A DNA stretch of 64,000 nt from Hahnella lacustris (GTDB lineage: Bacteria > Pseudomonadota > Gammaproteobacteria > Burkholderiales > Burkholderiaceae_A): contig OZ239148.1 in assembly GCA_965194655.1 (NCBI GenBank), forward strand, positions 248,001-312,000, read 5' to 3'. A program made the position numbers and the translations under genes. The notes beneath the pieces were generated by a model. The model made no database searches. It saw only the letters and a program-made list of their open reading frames with translations, and was not told the origin of the DNA. Each line of letters begins with the position of its first letter. The first letter of the stretch is position 1. Positions 33,385 to 41,930 of this stretch are shown piece by piece.

Positions 33385-34869
33385 ATGTTGACTCGTCGAC
33401 TAGCCGTCACCGGCGCATTTACACTGCTGGCCTCGCTAGGCCTCATTTCATGTGGAGGCGGCTCAGATTCGTCCTCGACCACCCCTCCCACCACGAGTAC
33501 GTCGTCGAGCACGTCGAGCACCACGTCTTCGACCACCTCCTCCACCACGTCCTCCACCACCTCCAGCACCAGCAGCACGTCTGGTGGCTCCACCACCACA
33601 TCCACCACCACCGGCGGCACGTCGATCACGAAGCCCGTCACGGTGGTTCCTGGATTGGGCGGCTTCGGCTCTGGTGCTAATGTGTCCGCGCTCCGTCCCG
33701 ATGGCTCTGCAATTGGTGCTGCGAAGACGGGTGCAGATGGCAAAGCCACGGTCGATTTCGGCACCTACGATGGTCCGTTCATCCTGAAGGTGGTGGGCGG
33801 CGAAGGCGTGACCTACTACAGCGAGAAGTCAGGCCTAAACGAACCTTTTGGCGCGACGGATACTCTTTTGTCAGTGGTGCCCACCAGCACGGTGGCTCCT
33901 GGTGCTGCGTTCGGTGTTAATCCGCTTACCCACATGGTGGCTGCGGCTGCCGGCATTACGCCTACCGCGCCAAAGATTGAGGCTGCGAACGTGGCGGCGG
34001 TGATTGCGACCATCAACGAAGCCAAAGGTCAGGTCTACAAGGTCTTGGGTATCCCTGAGACCGCACTAGACATCTTTGCGGCGCCGGTGATGGTCACTGC
34101 AACCACGACCACCATTAACGCTTCGTCTACAGCTGGTACCCTGGGCCTGCTCCTTGCTGAGATGGCCAAGGCGGCGACGGGCAACCCCCTTCAACAGGCT
34201 CAGCAGCTGTTTACGGCAGTGTCTGCTGCCAAAGCCGCTGGCTTCCAGGGCACTGCAGCTGCAGCCAGCCTTCAGATTGTGGTGAATCAGACTGCAGTGG
34301 CCACCACGGCCGTTGCCTCTGGGCAGTCGAGCTTCGCTGCTGCTGGGTCCGCGGTTCCTGCCACGCTGACGACGGTTCTCTCGACTGCTGCTCAGACGGC
34401 GGCGTCCAATGTCACGGCGTCGACGGGCATTACCGTGACACCTCCCGTTACGACGCCGACGGCACCCACGACTCCCCCATCCACTAGCACTCCGAGCAAT
34501 CCCTCGCCCACATACTGCTCCAGCATTACATTCAGCGACAGCGGGATTTTTAAGATGGCGCGGGGAACGGCAACCACGATTTCAGATGTGGAATCTCTTG
34601 TCTCCGCCCGGGAGCCTAGCGGATGCACCATTGGCATCTCTGACCTCGCGTCCAGCAACACTTCGGTGGTTTCAGTGGTGGTCACCGGCAGCCGTGCAGT
34701 CTTTACAGCGAACGCTTATGGAACTGCGACCATCACGGTCACGACGCGTGGAGGCATCTCACCCTCGCCCACATTCACGTTGAACGTTTATCTGCCCGAT
34801 GACGAGGCGAGCGGTTCCGGCTCTGGCTCGGGTTCAGGCTCTGCCAGCGGCGCACCCTTCGGCGGCTAA
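33385..34869 (+). CDS. Lipoprotein with Ser/Thr linker, Ig-like end domain and Gly-Ser tail
   Basis: 494 residues. The signal peptide ends in a lipobox (LGLISC, Cys near 23), followed by a linker of about 50 residues made almost only of Ser and Thr. Residues about 80-345 are shared with the next gene product (VVPGLGGFGSGAN, LRPDGSAIGAAKTGADGKA, YDGPFILKVVGG), beginning with a transthyretin-like carboxypeptidase-regulatory type fold. Near 375-465 there is an Ig-like domain (BID_2 style; SSNTSVVSVVVTGSRAVF, then AYGTATITV). The end is a Ser-Gly repeat closing in ASGAPFGG. Shine-Dalgarno AAGGAA precedes the ATG. Function is unknown; position among polysaccharide export genes suggests a surface lipoprotein tied to the matrix. 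Confidence 0.75.
   Translation: MLTRRLAVTGAFTLLASLGLISCGGGSDSSSTTPPTTSTSSSTSSTTSSTTSSTTSSTTSSTSSTSGGSTTTSTTTGGTSITKPVTVVPGLGGFGSGANVSALRPDGSAIGAAKTGADGKATVDFGTYDGPFILKVVGGEGVTYYSEKSGLNEPFGATDTLLSVVPTSTVAPGAAFGVNPLTHMVAAAAGITPTAPKIEAANVAAVIATINEAKGQVYKVLGIPETALDIFAAPVMVTATTTTINASSTAGTLGLLLAEMAKAATGNPLQQAQQLFTAVSAAKAAGFQGTAAAASLQIVVNQTAVATTAVASGQSSFAAAGSAVPATLTTVLSTAAQTAASNVTASTGITVTPPVTTPTAPTTPPSTSTPSNPSPTYCSSITFSDSGIFKMARGTATTISDVESLVSAREPSGCTIGISDLASSNTSVVSVVVTGSRAVFTANAYGTATITVTTRGGISPSPTFTLNVYLPDDEASGSGSGSGSGSASGAPFGG
33474..33611 (+). repeat. Low-complexity Ser/Thr-coding repeat
   Basis: Imperfect repeats of the ACC/ACG/TCC/AGC type (units such as TCCACCACG) encode the Ser/Thr linker after the lipidated cysteine. 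A comparable but independent tract lies at about 35104-35205 in the paralogous gene. Such tracts vary in length by slippage and can be O-glycosylated. Confidence 0.7.
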
Positions 34870-34894
34870 TTCCGAAGAGCTTCTTGTGCACCAG

Positions 34895-34924
34895 AGAGGG
34901 CGCCTTAGGGCGCCCTCTTTTTTT
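34895..34924 (+). terminator. Rho-independent terminator after the first lipoprotein gene
   Basis: A 10-base-pair stem AGAGGGCGCC/GGCGCCCTCT (34895-34904 with 34909-34918) closes on a TTAG loop and is followed by seven T residues (34918-34924). It ends the transcript of the lipoprotein gene at 33385 and separates it from its paralogue, so the second gene must have its own promoter between 34925 and 34980. Confidence 0.93.
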
Positions 34925-34989
34925 GTTCATATTTTTCAGGTAGCGTACAAAGACCTAAAGTTCCAATGGTCTTTTGAGGGATGGAAAAC

Positions 34990-37900
34990 ATGAAAGCAAA
35001 CTGGTTGGTGCGAGTTCGTTTGTGGGCTGTGATTTCATTTGTCTCGCTCGGCCTGGCGGCCTGCGGAGGCGGTAGCGACTCCCCAACATCAGGAGGGGGG
35101 GGCTCCAGTACCTCAACGTCGAGCTCCTCGACCACGTCTAGCACCTCATCTACAACCAGTTCCACCACAAGCTCAACATCTTCGTCATCCAGCACCACGT
35201 CCGGTGGCACAGTGACCCCAGCCACCAAGCTCATTACCGTGGTGCCGGGCCTTGGCGGATTCGGCGCGGGGGCGAATACCAGTGCCCTCAGGCCAGACGG
35301 CAGTGTGATTGGATCTGCCCAAACGGGCGCAGATGGCAAGGCCAGCGTGGACTTTGGCACCTACGACGGCCCCTTCATCCTGAAGGTGGTGGGCGGTCCC
35401 GGCGTGACTTACTACAATGAGAAGACCGGCTCGAACGACCCCTTTGGCGCTTCGGACATTCTGCTTTCTGTGGTCCCTGCGAGTACGGTGGTGCCTGGTG
35501 CAGCTTTCGGTGTGAATCCTCTTACGCATATGGTGGCAGCTGCAGCGGGCATCAACCCGGCTGCCCCAAAGGTGGAGGCCGTTAACGCTGCGGCAGTTAT
35601 AGCGACGATCTCTGCTGCCAAAGAGCAGGTTTACAAGGTTCTGGGTGTATCCGAGACCACGCTGGATATTTTGGCGGCCCCCGTAATGGTGACGGCTCAG
35701 ACCAAAACGGTGAGTGCGTCCACCACCGCTGGTACATTGGGGCTACTCTTAGCAGAACTCGCCAAGGCCGCGCCTGGGAACCCACTCGACCAAGCCAAGA
35801 GCTTTTTCACTGCCATGACCGCCGCCCGAACAGCTGCGTTTCAGGGCTCTGCCGCGGCGGGCTCGTTTGCCACGATTTTGGCTCCACTCAGTACAGCCAC
35901 CACGGCAGTGGCCACGGGGCAGTCGAGTTTTGCTGCAGTGGGTTCTTCACTGCCCCCGGCCCTGGCTACCCAGCTCTCCACCGCCGCGACCACAGCTGCG
36001 AGTTTGGTGACGGCCTCAACTGGTGTGACGGTTCAGCCCGGAGGCGTTGTGTCCACCACTCCCACCACGCCCCCAACGACGAACGTCACCACTCCTCCAT
36101 CCAACAACACCAACACCAACACCAACACTAACCAAGGTGACGATACCCCTACCTCCACTGTAGGTTCTAGCCTTGATCCATCCGCTGCGTTGCCACTGGG
36201 GTTCGCTGTGGGTTCCCCTACCGAGGTGGAGGCTGCGGCCCCTTCCTCGTCCATGAAGCGCAGCCGATGGGCGAGCTTAAAGATCTGGGCCAATGAGATA
36301 TGGGCCTCAATCAACGAGCGGGATTTCAGTCGTGCAAGTCAGTTGGCTATGTCTGCCCTCCCGTTCAGTGATGCCTGGGCGTCCAACACCCGTCGTCTCC
36401 CTGTAGCCTATAACGAGGCCGAGAAAATTCGGCAGATTGCTGTGGCATCTAACAATTCTGCCTTTGGCACGGGTGTCGGTGGTTTCATCGAGGGCATGCT
36501 GGCTGGCTCCGGCGGCCAGAATGCAAACTGCTTCGGACGCACCACGCTCTACAAGGATCACCCAGATGTCTCTGATGCCGCGAAGAAAACCTTCCTTCAG
36601 CCCGGAGGTGATACCGGAATGAGCTGGGTCTGGGCGAACCGTCCCTATGAGTCTGACGGCCAAGCCGCTGGCGGTCAGCCCTGCTCGGCCGCTCAGATGA
36701 ACAGCCTGACATCAGGCCTCAAGCGTCAGATTAATGGTGCGCTCAGTGTGTCGGCCGGTTTGGCCCGGGCGGCTAAGGGTGCCAACCTCATCCCGAATAC
36801 CAGCGGAGAAGTAGATGCAGCGGCCCTAAAAACGGCCATGCAGGGGCTGGTTGGTAGCACCTACAAGGTAGAGTCGCTTAAACTCAAGAAGAACACCGCA
36901 GCTTCCTATGAGTATGCGTTTGATGTCTCGAGTAGCGGAGGCACGAAGCGCGCCATGATGCGTGTGGAGCATGATTCCTCAGGTGGTGTTGGCAACTACT
37001 CGGGCTTGATCCAGGTCGCCAGCTTCGGTGGATCAGGCACTGGTGGAGCAAGCTGCCAGTCGGTTCAAGGTGTAGGTGCAGACTTGGTGTTTGTGTCGAC
37101 AGTGCGCTACCAGCGAGTGGGAAGTGTCTTGCACTACCGTGCTATGAACGCCCCTTATTGCGTGGTGCGCTCGGGACTCTCCATCACGAACCTTGGCGCC
37201 TCGATTGCCCTGAATGCTGCTGGGGAGATTGACCTTTCACAGGTGAACCCTCGAGACACCAATCTAAATGGAGTGACCCGCAATCAGAAGGGATGGACCG
37301 AGAACCTGCGCGTTTTTGCCGCATCGGTTGAGCCCACCACATTGGCGGGAGACTATGCCTATGGCTGGCAGGCAGGCCCCCTAGACGGCAAAGCGCGTGT
37401 GTTCATGGTCGACCTTGATTATTACGATCGTCTCCAACCGAAGGGTGGATTCACAGCCCGTTCGTATTTCGGTTACGCCGGACCATTTTCTAAGGGTGAT
37501 ACGGTCAGCACGACGGATGAGCGCTATCACTCCATTCAGGGCATGGCCTGCTCCTGGGGTGTCGACGGTGCCCCTAGAAATACGACGCCCACTGGGTTCA
37601 ATTCAGGGGGCGTTCCCATCTCCGGTCAGAACGCACGCTTTCAATCCCAGAATATCGTCTTAAATGACAACGGTGATTGGGTGCCTTGGATTCCCGGCCC
37701 CGGAGGTGATCTCTCCTGGACTCGCACGCAGTTTGCGCCGAAGGACAACTGTGTGAGCGAAGAACCCTTGCGTTTTGATACCTCGTATGGATACCTGTTC
37801 ACTTACCAGAATAGTTATCTTCCGACAGATCCCGCGAACGTAGCATTGTGGAATCCTGTGGTCACTGGGATCGCCAATCTGGGTGGCCCCTCTACCTTCA

Positions 37901-38070
37901 CCACGAATCTCGAATCCGCAACGGCAGGGCAGGTGATGTCTACCATCATTGCCAGAGGGTATGTGCGTCCCTACTTCTTTGGGGGTGGCTCTGCTGAGCT
38001 GAGCGCTTCGAGAGGCTCAGGGTCGGGCTCAGGATCTGGTTCGGGCTCCGGAGCGCCGTTCGGCTTCTAA
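34990..38070 (+). CDS. Large lipoprotein, paralogue of the preceding gene, with extra 500-residue domain
   Basis: About 1026 residues. The ATG at 34990 has GAGGG (34976-34980) nine bases upstream; the ATG at 34981 directly abuts it and is less likely. The lipobox is LGLAAC followed by GGGSDS, then a Ser/Thr linker. The core of about 300 residues is closely similar to the 33385 product (VVPGLGGFGAGAN, YDGPFILKVVGG). After an Asn/Thr linker the protein continues with a domain of about 600 residues (from near 420) that I do not recognise. It contains several Cys residues (ANCFGRTTLYKDHPD, CSWGVDG, KDNCVSEEP), and many Tyr/Trp residues, suggesting a folded extracytoplasmic domain with disulfides. 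The end is a (Ser-Gly)n tail closing in SGAPFGF, as in the paralogue. Function unknown. Confidence 0.72.
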   Translation: MKANWLVRVRLWAVISFVSLGLAACGGGSDSPTSGGGGSSTSTSSSSTTSSTSSTTSSTTSSTSSSSSTTSGGTVTPATKLITVVPGLGGFGAGANTSALRPDGSVIGSAQTGADGKASVDFGTYDGPFILKVVGGPGVTYYNEKTGSNDPFGASDILLSVVPASTVVPGAAFGVNPLTHMVAAAAGINPAAPKVEAVNAAAVIATISAAKEQVYKVLGVSETTLDILAAPVMVTAQTKTVSASTTAGTLGLLLAELAKAAPGNPLDQAKSFFTAMTAARTAAFQGSAAAGSFATILAPLSTATTAVATGQSSFAAVGSSLPPALATQLSTAATTAASLVTASTGVTVQPGGVVSTTPTTPPTTNVTTPPSNNTNTNTNTNQGDDTPTSTVGSSLDPSAALPLGFAVGSPTEVEAAAPSSSMKRSRWASLKIWANEIWASINERDFSRASQLAMSALPFSDAWASNTRRLPVAYNEAEKIRQIAVASNNSAFGTGVGGFIEGMLAGSGGQNANCFGRTTLYKDHPDVSDAAKKTFLQPGGDTGMSWVWANRPYESDGQAAGGQPCSAAQMNSLTSGLKRQINGALSVSAGLARAAKGANLIPNTSGEVDAAALKTAMQGLVGSTYKVESLKLKKNTAASYEYAFDVSSSGGTKRAMMRVEHDSSGGVGNYSGLIQVASFGGSGTGGASCQSVQGVGADLVFVSTVRYQRVGSVLHYRAMNAPYCVVRSGLSITNLGASIALNAAGEIDLSQVNPRDTNLNGVTRNQKGWTENLRVFAASVEPTTLAGDYAYGWQAGPLDGKARVFMVDLDYYDRLQPKGGFTARSYFGYAGPFSKGDTVSTTDERYHSIQGMACSWGVDGAPRNTTPTGFNSGGVPISGQNARFQSQNIVLNDNGDWVPWIPGPGGDLSWTRTQFAPKDNCVSEEPLRFDTSYGYLFTYQNSYLPTDPANVALWNPVVTGIANLGGPSTFTTNLESATAGQVMSTIIARGYVRPYFFGGGSAELSASRGSGSGSGSGSGSGAPFGF

Positions 38071-38111
38071 CCCAACCCTTCCGTCACACGGCTTGCGTCA
38101 TACTCTCGGGT

Positions 38112-40271
38112 ATGACCAAGCCGTTTTTATTTCTGCTGGCCGCCCTGGCCTGGCCTGCGGCGCAGGCCCAGCAAATCGCTCCCACTGGCTATACCGGGAC
38201 CATCAACACCCCCACCGCAGATGTGATGCGGGTGGGCACCATGGCCTTTGGCTGGACCAACAGCATTCCTGAGCAGTCCCCAGCATTCCCTGGCGTAGGT
38301 AGCTTTGGAAGCCTCAACCTGGGGTTTGGTTTACTGCCCGGGGTCGAGGCGGTGGGTCGGCTGAGCTACAACGGTGATTTGCACTGCGACCTCTATCGCG
38401 GGGACTGCCGCTCCACGACACGGGACCTCTCGGTGGGCGCCAAGATTCAATTGCCGCTGCACTGGGTGCTGGGGGATCAATTCTGGGGAAGTCCTCGTGT
38501 TGCAGCGGGATTTAGCGACTACGGCGGCGCAGCCACGCTCTATCGGCAGAAGTACCTGGTGGGCAGTCTTCGGTTCGGGCCTCTAGATGTTTCGGGGGGC
38601 TATGGGAAGTCTCAATCTGCTGCTGGCCTTTTGGATGGCGGCTTTGGCAGTGCCAGCCTTCGGGTGTGGGATGGACTTGCAGCGCATGTGGAGCGCGACC
38701 ATCGCGAGACCCGTGCAGGGCTCTCATACACTCGGCCCATCACGGGCTCCATTGACCTCACCCTCGCTGCTAGCCGCAAGCTCTCCGACAACACCCCCCA
38801 GCGCTCCAATCAAGCGACGGTAAGCTTTACCTACCATTTCGACCGTCCCGAAATGAACCGAGGCTATGGCGCCTGGCCCCCAGAGCAGGTGCCGAGGGTG
38901 GCCTCAATGCCCGTGGTTGCAGCGCCGGCTCCCTCTGCGCCCTCAACGTCTACCTCAACCTCGCCCCTGTATTCGCCCTCGCCCGTGCCCTCCGTGCTGC
39001 CAGAGCTCTCGCCTCGCGCCCAGGCGCAGCGCATTGCAGACCGATTTGCAGACTTTGGCTTCAGTGATGTCTCGGTAGCCAAGACCGCGACCGGCTGGTT
39101 TGTTCGAGCAGAGCCACGCAACTGGCGCAAGAACCGTCTCGATGCCCTTGGCGCAGGACTGGCCGCGTTCTACAAGTCGGGGGTGTCAGAGGAGGACACC
39201 CTGGCGCTTCGCATCACTTTCCTCGGGCACCCGGTCCAGGGGCTTTATTCCTCGGCGTTTTGCCTGAGGGCCTTTGCGCTGGGCCCGGGCCTTTGCAGGG
39301 GCGAGGAGCCTGTGCAGTTCTTCAATGATGCCCAGGCCATTGCGGGCCAGTCGGACCCCACAGACTTTCTTGTGAGTGACCAACACTCCGGCCGCTACAA
39401 GCCTCAGTTTGAGCTCTCTCCTTCAGCCAGCTACACCGCAGGCACAGAGTTTGGCCTCTACGACTTCTCGCTGGGATACACCCTGGGGTGGGAGGTGCCG
39501 CTGGCCAAGGGGGTGATGTGGCAGGGCTATCTGGCGCGCAAGCACTACGACACCGACGATTTTCGTAACGACTGGAGCTACTTTAGGCGGGTAGGCCTGG
39601 GTGAATCCAGCCGCATGGGAGCAAACAACATCACCGCTCAGCTTCCCCTGGGCGAGCGCACCTGGGCGCAGCTGGTAGTGGGCGCCTTAGGGCCAGGTGC
39701 CAAGGGCGCCCAGATTGATGCTGTTTGGCAGAGCCCCAAGGGGCATTGGCGGCTCTCAGCCACCGAGGGTGCCTGGGATGTGGGATTTTCTAACAAGAAC
39801 CGGCCGCGCTTATTTACGGCTAGGTATGCCGTGATTCCAGGGCTCTGGAACATCGAGTTCACGCAAGGCAAGTTCTTCAACAACGATCGGGGCTTTCGGT
39901 GGGAGAGCGCCCATATGTTTGGCGACTATCGTGTGCGGTTCTACTGGCGACGCACCGGCCCCGGCAACCCGCAGGTGCCCGACCGCTTTGAGTTCATTGG
40001 ATTCGCGCTCACGCTGCCCATTGGTCCCAAGGAGTCCACAGACTTTGGCCTGCTCTCGCTTCGTGGTCGAGACCAATACCCCCTGGGCCTAGAGACGAAG
40101 GTGGCCGAGAAGGACAACTACATCGCGCTGGGCTATGGCCTCTACCCGGTGGTGCGGCACTCTCTGCTCTCAGACGTGATGGACTATGACCGAAATGGTC
40201 TGGACGCCATGACGGCCAACCGTTATCGGCTTCGGTCCGCCTTACGCGAGCATATGCTCTCCAAACGCTAG
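38112..40271 (+). CDS. YjbH-type outer-membrane protein
   Basis: 719 residues with a signal peptide (FLFLLAALAWPAAQAQ). The opening IAPTGYTGTINTPTADVMRVGTM is the YjbH signature. Two beta-barrel-like halves (about 25-255 and 420-715) flank a Pro/Ser/Thr linker (about 265-300) and a small periplasmic module (RAQRIADRFADFGFSDVSVA). The C-terminal half has many aromatic strands (YDFSLGYTLGWEVPL, FRWESAHMFGDYRVRFYW). YjbH proteins belong to exopolysaccharide secretion loci, normally with YjbE/F/G; those partners are not recognisable here, and the two lipoproteins upstream may take their place. It overlaps nothing and precedes the methyltransferase gene by two bases. Confidence 0.8.
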   Translation: MTKPFLFLLAALAWPAAQAQQIAPTGYTGTINTPTADVMRVGTMAFGWTNSIPEQSPAFPGVGSFGSLNLGFGLLPGVEAVGRLSYNGDLHCDLYRGDCRSTTRDLSVGAKIQLPLHWVLGDQFWGSPRVAAGFSDYGGAATLYRQKYLVGSLRFGPLDVSGGYGKSQSAAGLLDGGFGSASLRVWDGLAAHVERDHRETRAGLSYTRPITGSIDLTLAASRKLSDNTPQRSNQATVSFTYHFDRPEMNRGYGAWPPEQVPRVASMPVVAAPAPSAPSTSTSTSPLYSPSPVPSVLPELSPRAQAQRIADRFADFGFSDVSVAKTATGWFVRAEPRNWRKNRLDALGAGLAAFYKSGVSEEDTLALRITFLGHPVQGLYSSAFCLRAFALGPGLCRGEEPVQFFNDAQAIAGQSDPTDFLVSDQHSGRYKPQFELSPSASYTAGTEFGLYDFSLGYTLGWEVPLAKGVMWQGYLARKHYDTDDFRNDWSYFRRVGLGESSRMGANNITAQLPLGERTWAQLVVGALGPGAKGAQIDAVWQSPKGHWRLSATEGAWDVGFSNKNRPRLFTARYAVIPGLWNIEFTQGKFFNNDRGFRWESAHMFGDYRVRFYWRRTGPGNPQVPDRFEFIGFALTLPIGPKESTDFGLLSLRGRDQYPLGLETKVAEKDNYIALGYGLYPVVRHSLLSDVMDYDRNGLDAMTANRYRLRSALREHMLSKR

Positions 40272-40273
40272 CC

Positions 40274-41599
40274 ATGTCCGAGCTTCGCGGCTCCCCTCTA
40301 GACCTGCCCGCCTCGGCGGTGAGCCACGGCTGCGGCTGGGTAGGCTTTGCGGGCATGGTGGCGGGGGCGGTGTGGCTGGCCTCAGGCAGCAGCCTCACGC
40401 TGCTGGATAAATGCCTGGCCATGCTGGGCAGCGCCATCTTGCCCATGGTGGTCTACAGCCTTCTGGTGGATCGGGTTCACCAAAGCCCGAGCACGGGGCT
40501 TCACTGGGCTCAACCCAGGCCTTGGTCAGAGGTCTGGCGGACCACGCGGGTGAAGTGGCTGGGCTGGGCCGCCGTGGTGGTCAGCTTGAGTGCAGTTTAC
40601 TTTGCGGTGAGAACCTACCGCGCCGGTAGCTTTGCCCTCTACTTTGAGTTCTTCGAGCGCTTCGGGCCTTGGTTGGTGCCAGCGAGCCTGGCCTACTTGG
40701 CATGGGTGGACCGTTACATGGCAAAGCCCCAAGACGGTTACTGGCATGCAGGTCTTGCGGTGCTGGGACGGTGGTCTGAGGTGCACAGGCCCACCCTTCA
40801 GGACTTTGCGCTGTCCTGGGCGGTGAAGGGGTTCTTCCTAGCGTTTATGGCCTCGATCCTACCCGGCGCAGTGCACTCGTTCACCGACCCGGGCACCTGG
40901 AGCAACCTCGCTGGCCACGCGTCAGTTGTTTTTTCGTTTGGGTGGGTGCAGGAGACCTCTGGTGTGGCACAGCGGCTCTTGCCGCTGGTGGCGGCGGTGA
41001 TTTCCGCGGTGTTTTTCGTGGACATTCTCTTTGGTGCTCTGGGCTACATCATGACCTTTCGGCCGCTGGACACCCACATTCGCAGCGCCCACCCCACGCT
41101 GCTGGGCTGGGTGGCTGCGCTCTCCTGCTACCCGCCGTTTACGATCATGGGCAATGGCATGGCGCTCGACTATCGGCAGACGCCTGAGTGGTTCTTTTGG
41201 TTTGCCCAGTGGCCCTGGGTGTCTCTGGCTTGGGCGGCCTGTATTGTGCTGCTGGCCGCCATCTATGCTTGGAGCACCATGGTGTTTGGGATGCGGTTTT
41301 CGAACCTGACGCATCGGGGCATTCTCACGCACGGGCCTTACGCCGTGACCAAACATCCTGCGTATCTCACGAAGGTGCTCTTCTGGTGGATGGTGCACAT
41401 GCCTTTTCTGAACCCCAACTCTGGCTGGGAGGCGCTGCGCAACACATTGTTGTTGGCCTTCATCAGCTGGGTCTACTGGCTTCGGGCGAAGACAGAGGAG
41501 CGGCATCTTCGCCTAGACCCCACCTATGTGGCCTACGAGCAGGCCATGGCTCAACGACACGCAAGATGGTTCGGCAGGCGTCATCCAATCTTGACTTGA
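40274..41599 (+). CDS. Polytopic membrane protein with ICMT-like methyltransferase domain
   Basis: 441 residues with about nine hydrophobic spans (for example VKWLGWAAVVVSLSAVYFAV, LLPLVAAVISAVFFVDILFG, WVSLAWAACIVLLAAIYAW). The C-terminal part (about 350-435) matches the isoprenylcysteine methyltransferase/DUF1295 fold: RFSNLTHRGILTHGPYAVTK, HPAYLTKVLFWW, then the closing RAKTEERHL and DPTYVAYEQ. The family methylates lipids or isoprenoid-type acceptors using SAM. Substrate here is unknown; the position after YjbH suggests modification of a lipid-linked glycan or an envelope lipid. The start follows the YjbH stop by two bases, without a clear Shine-Dalgarno. Confidence 0.7.
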   Translation: MSELRGSPLDLPASAVSHGCGWVGFAGMVAGAVWLASGSSLTLLDKCLAMLGSAILPMVVYSLLVDRVHQSPSTGLHWAQPRPWSEVWRTTRVKWLGWAAVVVSLSAVYFAVRTYRAGSFALYFEFFERFGPWLVPASLAYLAWVDRYMAKPQDGYWHAGLAVLGRWSEVHRPTLQDFALSWAVKGFFLAFMASILPGAVHSFTDPGTWSNLAGHASVVFSFGWVQETSGVAQRLLPLVAAVISAVFFVDILFGALGYIMTFRPLDTHIRSAHPTLLGWVAALSCYPPFTIMGNGMALDYRQTPEWFFWFAQWPWVSLAWAACIVLLAAIYAWSTMVFGMRFSNLTHRGILTHGPYAVTKHPAYLTKVLFWWMVHMPFLNPNSGWEALRNTLLLAFISWVYWLRAKTEERHLRLDPTYVAYEQAMAQRHARWFGRRHPILT

Positions 41600-41622
41600 C
41601 ATCTATAGATGTTAGATATAAT
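41596..41622 (+). promoter_or_regulatory. Promoter with palindromic operator in its spacer
   Basis: TTGACA (41596-41601) and TATAAT (41617-41622) both match the sigma-70 consensus exactly but are 15 bases apart instead of 17. The perfect 14-base palindrome ACATCTATAGATGT (41601-41614) fills the spacer. A dimeric regulator bound here would block polymerase, or a MerR-like activator could correct a spacer, although those usually use 19 bases. The -35 box overlaps the end of the upstream methyltransferase gene. It would drive the small protein at 41655 and the RfaH-like gene at 41931. Confidence 0.72.
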
Positions 41623-41654
41623 TTGAGGTGGTCCATGATTCCTTGTGAGTATCT

Positions 41655-41885
41655 ATGCGAGTCCACCCCCGTGCTGCTTTTGCACTCTGCCTGGTTGCAG
41701 TTTGCCTGAACCTCTCCGCGTTGCCCGCCTGGGCCCAAGCGCCCCAGAAGCCGCCTGCTGCAACCGACAAGCCCGAGAGTCCCGAAGCGAAAGCCAAGCG
41801 AGAGGCGGAAGAGAAGGCCGCCAAGGACAAGGCCGCCAAAGAGAAGAAGGCTAAGGAAGATCGAGAGCGGGCACTCACCCGATGA
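41655..41885 (+). CDS. Small exported Lys/Ala/Glu-rich protein
   Basis: 76 residues. A convincing Sec signal peptide (RAAFALCLVAVCLNLSALPAWA, cleavage near 26 before QAPQ) is followed by a Pro-rich stretch and a highly charged helix (EAKAKREAEEKAAKDKAAK). The mature part is about 50 residues and would be periplasmic or surface bound. It sits directly behind the operator-bearing promoter and ahead of the RfaH-like gene. No family was recognised. The signal peptide and promoter argue that it is a real gene, but low complexity makes homology evidence weak. Confidence 0.55.
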   Translation: MRVHPRAAFALCLVAVCLNLSALPAWAQAPQKPPAATDKPESPEAKAKREAEEKAAKDKAAKEKKAKEDRERALTR

Positions 41886-41930
41886 TGCTGTCACGTCATC
41901 GTCTGTATGGTGTGCTAGATTTGTTCGACC

